From Portulaca oleracea (Eukaryota > Streptophyta > Magnoliopsida > Caryophyllales > Portulacaceae): a stretch of DNA of 64,000 nt. Made by a program: the position numbers and the translations under genes. Below, one piece after another: positions 59,657-64,000 of the stretch. The stretch's first letter is position 1; the number at the start of each line of letters is the position of its first letter. The DNA lies in NCBI GenBank assembly GCA_029582165.1, contig CM055892.1:11946754-12010753 (forward strand), in the 5' to 3' direction. Under the pieces are notes generated by a model that saw nothing but the letters and a program-made list of their open reading frames with translations, searched no databases and had not been told where the DNA came from.

Positions 59657-61626
59657 GAGGTACCTTGTCCAGCTTAGGACATTAAACAAGCGCTTCTTGG
59701 GAGGCAACCCAAGCTTTTTCGATTTTATTTTCATTTTATTTTATTTTATTTATTTTATTTTTTTTAGGATTTTCTAAATTTTTTCCTTATTTTTCTTCTT
59801 TTTATTTTTGATTTTTCTAGATTTGTGTTTTCTTCCTTTGCTTCTCGGGTGATGTTTTGCATTGCGGACAATGCTCGGTTCAAGCATGGGGGATTTGTGT
59901 AAACTTTTTGTGGATATGTGTGTTTTGAGTCTTTTTGTTTTGTTTTGTTTTTATTTTCTTTGTTTTCTAGATTTGCTTGTAGTTTTAATTTCCTCTTTTC
60001 GTAGTCCGTTTTCGTTTTCTTATTTTCTTATTTTCATTTTGAGGCTTGTAATAGTTTTTAAAAAAAAATTGAAAAAAAATCAGAAAATTAAAAAAAAAAA
60101 CTGATTGATATAAGATTTGGCGTGACAGTTTTTATTTGACTTGATTTGATCTTGTATAGCCCGTTTGTGAAAGACTGTGAATTGACATGAGTTGTGAAGT
60201 TAATTGTTGTGAGAATTGTGCTAGGATAGTAAGACCGATTGCCTTTGTTTCTATTGTAAGAGTGAGTTGTGCATATGCATATCTTTTAAACTGGGTAATG
60301 ATTGTTGAGCGCTACCCGTGAGTCCACATAAGCCTTAAAGAAAAGACTAATCATTTTTATTAGTCTAATTTCCATGAGTGACTCACCATTGTGGCATCCT
60401 TCTTCATTTGCTTTGCATCTCCTTGAAATTGTTATGCGTTGTACATTGACAAGATGATAGAGGCATTAGGATTTGAACCCGCAAGCCTTGACCACCCGTT
60501 TACATCATAATATCCTTAGTTAACCCTTTCTAGCCTTGACTTTTTCTTTTCTTGAACCCACATTATGAGCCTTGGCCGATTATATATTTCTTACCCTTAA
60601 GCCATTGCTTGAAATGTGTTGAGTATGAAGTTGGGTTGATTGTGGTTACTTTGGTGGTTTGGTTTGTGATGGGGATTGGGTTGAGTTGTAAATATTGATT
60701 TGATTCCCCAATTATGTGCATTGAGGTTGTTGGTTGGAATTGGTAGCTTGCTTAGTGTGTGTTGTTTATAAGTGTGTATGTTTCATTCAAGAAGAAAGAG
60801 AAAAAAAAAGAAATCAAGAAAAAACAGAAAAAGCGAAAAGAAAAAATCGAGAATTAGGAAAAAGAAGAAAAAGAGAATAAAGTGTTTTACATTGTGTTTC
60901 TTTTGTTTTGAGGCAAGTTTCCAATTGTTTGTGGGGTTGAATTGGATTGATTTTAAGTTGTGAGAGTGTATGTATGTCGAATTGATGCGAAACAATTTCA
61001 AGCTTTGGCTTTTAGCTCCACGATTCCCAAATATTTTCCACTCCTTACCCTTAACCTTAGCCCCGTTACAACCCTTGAAAGTCCTCTTGATTGTCATTGT
61101 TGCTTTGCAAATTGCGGTGGAGAGTTGAGATTCTTAGCAAGTACGTGGTTGGTTGTGACTTTGGTTTGAGTATTTGAGCGAACTTTCAATGATTTTTTAT
61201 ATTTAAACACATGAGAGGAGTGCTTCCACATTCCCAGAAAGTGAGTTTGCTCTTCATTCTTACCTAGTTTCATGCTTAACATGTGCCTTCTTATCTCATT
61301 CGGTGATTAAGGGTGATTGGTTGAACTTGATGAGTACCATTCTTGAATAATTTGTCTTCATTTACTTGTGTAAATTGGCTTCTTTTTCACTCTTGGGCTA
61401 TACTTTAGATTAGATTGGGTTGATTGAATGTTCTATCTTTGCCATCCTTAAGAGTTGTAATTATATAAAAAAGTTTCGTTTTTGTTAATTTTTACTTTTG
61501 AGTCTTTTTACTTTTGCTTGAGTTCTTTGAGTCATTTTGTCACGTTTTCTTTTATTTTCTTTCTTTGCCTTTTCTTTTGAGTTTGGACTTGCTTAGGGAC
61601 AAGTAAGGACTAAGCATGGGGGATTA
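59657..61626 (+). mobile_element. 3' non-coding region and polypurine tracts of the younger element
   Basis: It starts T-rich. A block at 59,861-59,893 (GCATTGCGGACAATGC...TTCAAGCATGGGGGA) is an internal copy of the polypurine module. A purine run lies at 60,785-60,875. Conserved blocks are shared with 48,362-50,345 of the older element. It ends GGACTAAGCATGGGGGATTA at the 3' LTR. No open frame is meaningful. Confidence 0.6.
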
Positions 61627-63049
61627 TGATAAGTGCTTCTTGTATATATGAGAACTTGGTCATTTTGATGTGAATTTGGGGAATATTTGATTTGGTTATG
61701 TATTTCTTATACCCGAATTTCCCATATTACACTTGGTTTGGAGTTTGTGAGTTTTGTAGGGAATTTGTGAAGAATCGATGTAAACCGAGCCCAAAAAGCA
61801 AGTGTAGATCCAAGTTATGAGCTTAAAGGACCAAGAAGTGAGGTGTTGGATCGCCCAAGGCCCAAACAATGGCCCAAAGTACTCCTAGGCTCGAAACAAG
61901 CAGTGACACGGGTGCCCCAGGAAGAGCACGGGTCGTGTCTATGGCCAGAGAGTGAGAAAATTCAAGAAGGAAGCTGACACGGTCCGTGTCATAGGGAGCA
62001 CGGTCCGTGTCACATGGCACGCGATCCGTGTCTCTCCTGTCTTTTCATTTTCGGCGATTTTGAAGTGATGTTTGCCTATATTATGCGGATTTCTGGCCGA
62101 GTAAGGGGAGGATCATCATTCCACCATTATCCATTTCATGCCCTAATCATATCATTCATCATCCATATTCCATTCCATTCCATGATTGAAGATTGAGAGT
62201 AGATTGAAGATTGAAGAGCAACTCGAACATACTTTGAAGTGGAGGAGCAAAAGTCCTCCATTGTTGATCCCTAGCAAGTTTGTTCTTCACTTGGGTTTAT
62301 TTCTCATTCTCTCATAGATTTTCATATGCTTTCTAGAATAGATTTCAATTGCTTTGTAGTTTTAAACATGAATTGTGAGTAGTTCTTTTAGTTTAGGGGA
62401 TGAACCTTTGAAGTTGCTTGATGAATTAACTTTGTTGGATTGAATTATCATGAATTTAGTTTGTTTCAATCTATTTGGTCTTTGAATTGAATTGTTATTG
62501 CTTTTGCTTGATCACCAATTGCATGTTAATAGTTTGTTGAATGAAGTACCGAAAGGAGAAGTTTGATTACCCGAAAACCTAGATTGAACTAGTTAAAATT
62601 ATCTAGACATAGAAGTTTTAACTAGGGTTCTTGAGATAATTAGATCTTTAACCTTGACTAAATCGAAATAACCACGAAAGTAGGTGCTTGGTTAGTCTTG
62701 GCAATTCGCTCTTGTGGCAAAATTCATTGCGAAGTATTCTATGCGATTATCGAACCTTGATTGTGCAAATTAATGAAATGAGAGTTCAATCCACATCGTT
62801 GATTCGTTATTTGACTTAGGTTTCATCCCCTGAACGCCTTTTTACCTTGATTAATTTAGAAAAGATTGTGTGAATATTAGTTTGTTTAGTTCTTGATTGT
62901 GATTAGATTTAGAATTACTTATTTCAAACCAAAAACGGATCGACTTAGCGATCAATTAGGAGGCTAGTTCAGTGCGTTGAAAGGAAAAGTCCCTGTGGGA
63001 ACGACCTTGATTTATGCTACAATTTCACCCGTGCACTTGCGGCCTATCA
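61627..63049 (+). mobile_element. 3' LTR of the younger Athila-like element
   Basis: 1,423 bp from TGATAAGTGC to GGCCTATCA. It lacks the MULE-like insertion and keeps the single TTGATTTATG at 63,008-63,017. Its palindrome cluster (61,905-62,036) is shorter by about 21 bp than in the 5' LTR. Confidence 0.9.
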
Positions 63050-63054
63050 AGAAT

Positions 63055-63748
63055 CAAGTTTAGACGACAATAAAGAAATTGCATTACCATTAAACTTACC
63101 TCCCGCCTTTTGGCGGGGTTTAGACCATTGATATGAGTTGTTCGCTAGATGCTCGATCAGACTCGTGATTTGAGGCACAGTCTTGTCCATGAGATCGCCT
63201 CCTGCTGCAGAGAAGATGATCCCTCTCGTCGACTCATTCGCTCCATTGAAGAAGGATTGGACAGGAACCCAAGGTTCGAATCCATGCTGAGGACATTGTC
63301 GAAGAATGTCCTTAAACCTCTCCCAAGCATCGTCCAATGACTCATCTGGCTCTTGCGTGAATGTAGAAATCTGATTCCTTAAGCTGGTGAGCTTGCTTGG
63401 AGGAAAATATTTCGCCAAAAAGGTGCTGGCGAGTTCATCGAATGTCATGATAGAGTTTGGTGGAAGCGAATCGAGCCACTCCCACGCCTTGCCTTCCAAT
63501 GAAAACGGAAAGAGATGCAATTTGATGGCGTCTTCCGACACGTTGTTGGCCTTGTAAGTGTCACAAGCTTGACGAAAAAGTCGAAGATGTCGGTTCGGGT
63601 CTTCATTGGACAATCCATGGAATGGTGATTTGGATACTAAGTTGATCAAGGATTGTCGTAATTCAAAGTCGTTTGCTTGGATGGTCGGAACGTTGATCGC
63701 TGATTGCGGATTAGTGACATTGGGAGTTAGATACTGCCCGAATGTCAT
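63055..63748 (-). pseudogene. gag N-terminal half of the older Athila-like element
   Basis: It starts MTFGQYLTPNVTNPQSAINV at 63,748 and is open to the insertion point: FHGLSNEDPNRHLRLFRQAC, FPFSLEGKAWEWLDSLP, FLAKYFPPSKLTSLRNQIST, QHGFEPWVPVQSFFNGANES, ending ISLLSSKLDS. It has no lesion, unlike the younger element's gag, and the same frame resumes beyond the insertion at 54,067 (LTQKMDRLSLPANPP). It forms the virus-like-particle shell in related elements. Confidence 0.85.
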
Positions 63749-64000
63749 CTGTCACTGTTCTCCCATCTCTTCTTCCTCTTCCTCTTCCGATTTCTGTTCT
63801 TCTTCGTCCGTTTCTTGGTTTTCTTAAAATTCTTTCTCCAGCCTTGCTCTTTTCCTTGTCTCTCGGAGTGTGCGTTCGATCTCGGGATCGTACTCAAAAG
63901 AGAAATCTTTTTGCATAAACCTGAAAAAGACAAAAACAAGAATACCTAACGTAATAAAGGAAAATAAAGAAAAATAACAGAAATTAAATAACCTAGTCAC
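63749..64000 (-). mobile_element. leader of the older Athila-like element
   Basis: Purine-rich (minus strand) leader upstream of gag with no usable frame; the primer site and 5' LTR are beyond the window. Confidence 0.5.

Larger units (their letters stand above)
54068..63049 (+). mobile_element. younger Athila-like element, complete but without pol, 8,982 bp
   Basis: Ends are TGATAAGTGC and GCGGCCTATCA in both LTRs, with a perfect 5-bp duplication AGAAT (54,063-54,067 and 63,050-63,054). The primer site is at 56,844 and the polypurine tract at about 61,612-61,626. The only coding region is gag-pro (57,102-59,656); RT, RNase H, integrase and the env-position ORF are absent. It sits inside the gag of the older element, in opposite orientation. 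Confidence 0.9.
46946..64000 (-). mobile_element. older Athila-like element without pol, minus strand, runs off the window
   Basis: The order read leftwards is: gag-pro (63,748 down to 63,055 and, across the younger insertion, 54,067 down to 52,936), spacer, env-position ORF (51,724 to 50,418), long non-coding stretch, polypurine tract and 3' LTR (about 48,361 down to 46,946). After subtracting the younger insertion there is only about 1.2 kb between gag-pro and the next ORF, too little for RT, RNase H and integrase. The 5' LTR lies beyond 64,000. Confidence 0.75.

Overview
This is plant nuclear DNA, almost certainly from a dicot with a repeat-rich genome. It carries every major plant transposon class, GT-AG introns and long (TA)n microsatellites. 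I see no rRNA, tRNA, organellar or bacterial-type operon sequence. Nearly all of the 64 kb is transposable-element (TE) sequence, much of it nested. I recognise one host gene that looks intact. No CRISPR-like, phage-like or gene-cluster system is visible.

Layout, 1-10,660: a decayed Ty3/gypsy element of the Tat type (+) has an LTR end at about 803, a primer-binding-site-like sequence, degenerate ~70-100 bp tandem repeats at 1,940-2,640, and RNase H and integrase remnants. A decayed Ty1/copia element (-) follows, with gag, protease, integrase and RT remnants at 8,392 down to about 5,290 and an LTR-like promoter near 8,690.

10,665-31,760: exons at 29,690-31,760 encode a PQQ-repeat, polyvinyl-alcohol-dehydrogenase-like protein that lacks a start. 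A 29-codon signal-peptide-like exon with a strong 5' splice site and matching phase lies at 10,665-10,751. If the two belong together, intron 1 is about 18.9 kb and is filled with two hAT-like elements, a copia remnant split by a MULE-type MITE, a fold-back element, two LINEs (one split by a hAT-like element), a TRIM, a Pack-MULE-like element carrying a ribosomal protein S5 (uS7) exon, and a second MULE-type MITE.

32,290-38,655: an LTR and tRNA-Asp-type primer site are followed by an unidentified ORF. Next come a CACTA terminus with a degenerate plastid pyruvate dehydrogenase E2 lipoyl domain, and then a Tat leader fragment.

38,656-64,000: a CACTA (En/Spm) element carries TNP2-like and TNPA-like genes; one TNPA intron is almost wholly a 22-copy minisatellite. 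The CACTA sits between a Tat leader and a Tat gag. That gag is also cut at 46,946 by a pol-less Athila-like element (-) that runs off the right edge. A second, younger pol-less Athila-like element (+; 54,068-63,049, target duplication AGAAT) is inserted in the older element's gag. The younger 5' LTR is in turn split by a 1.3 kb MULE-like element whose empty site is preserved in the 3' LTR. The nest is four levels deep and can be read base by base.

All identities come from reading motifs by eye; no database search was run.
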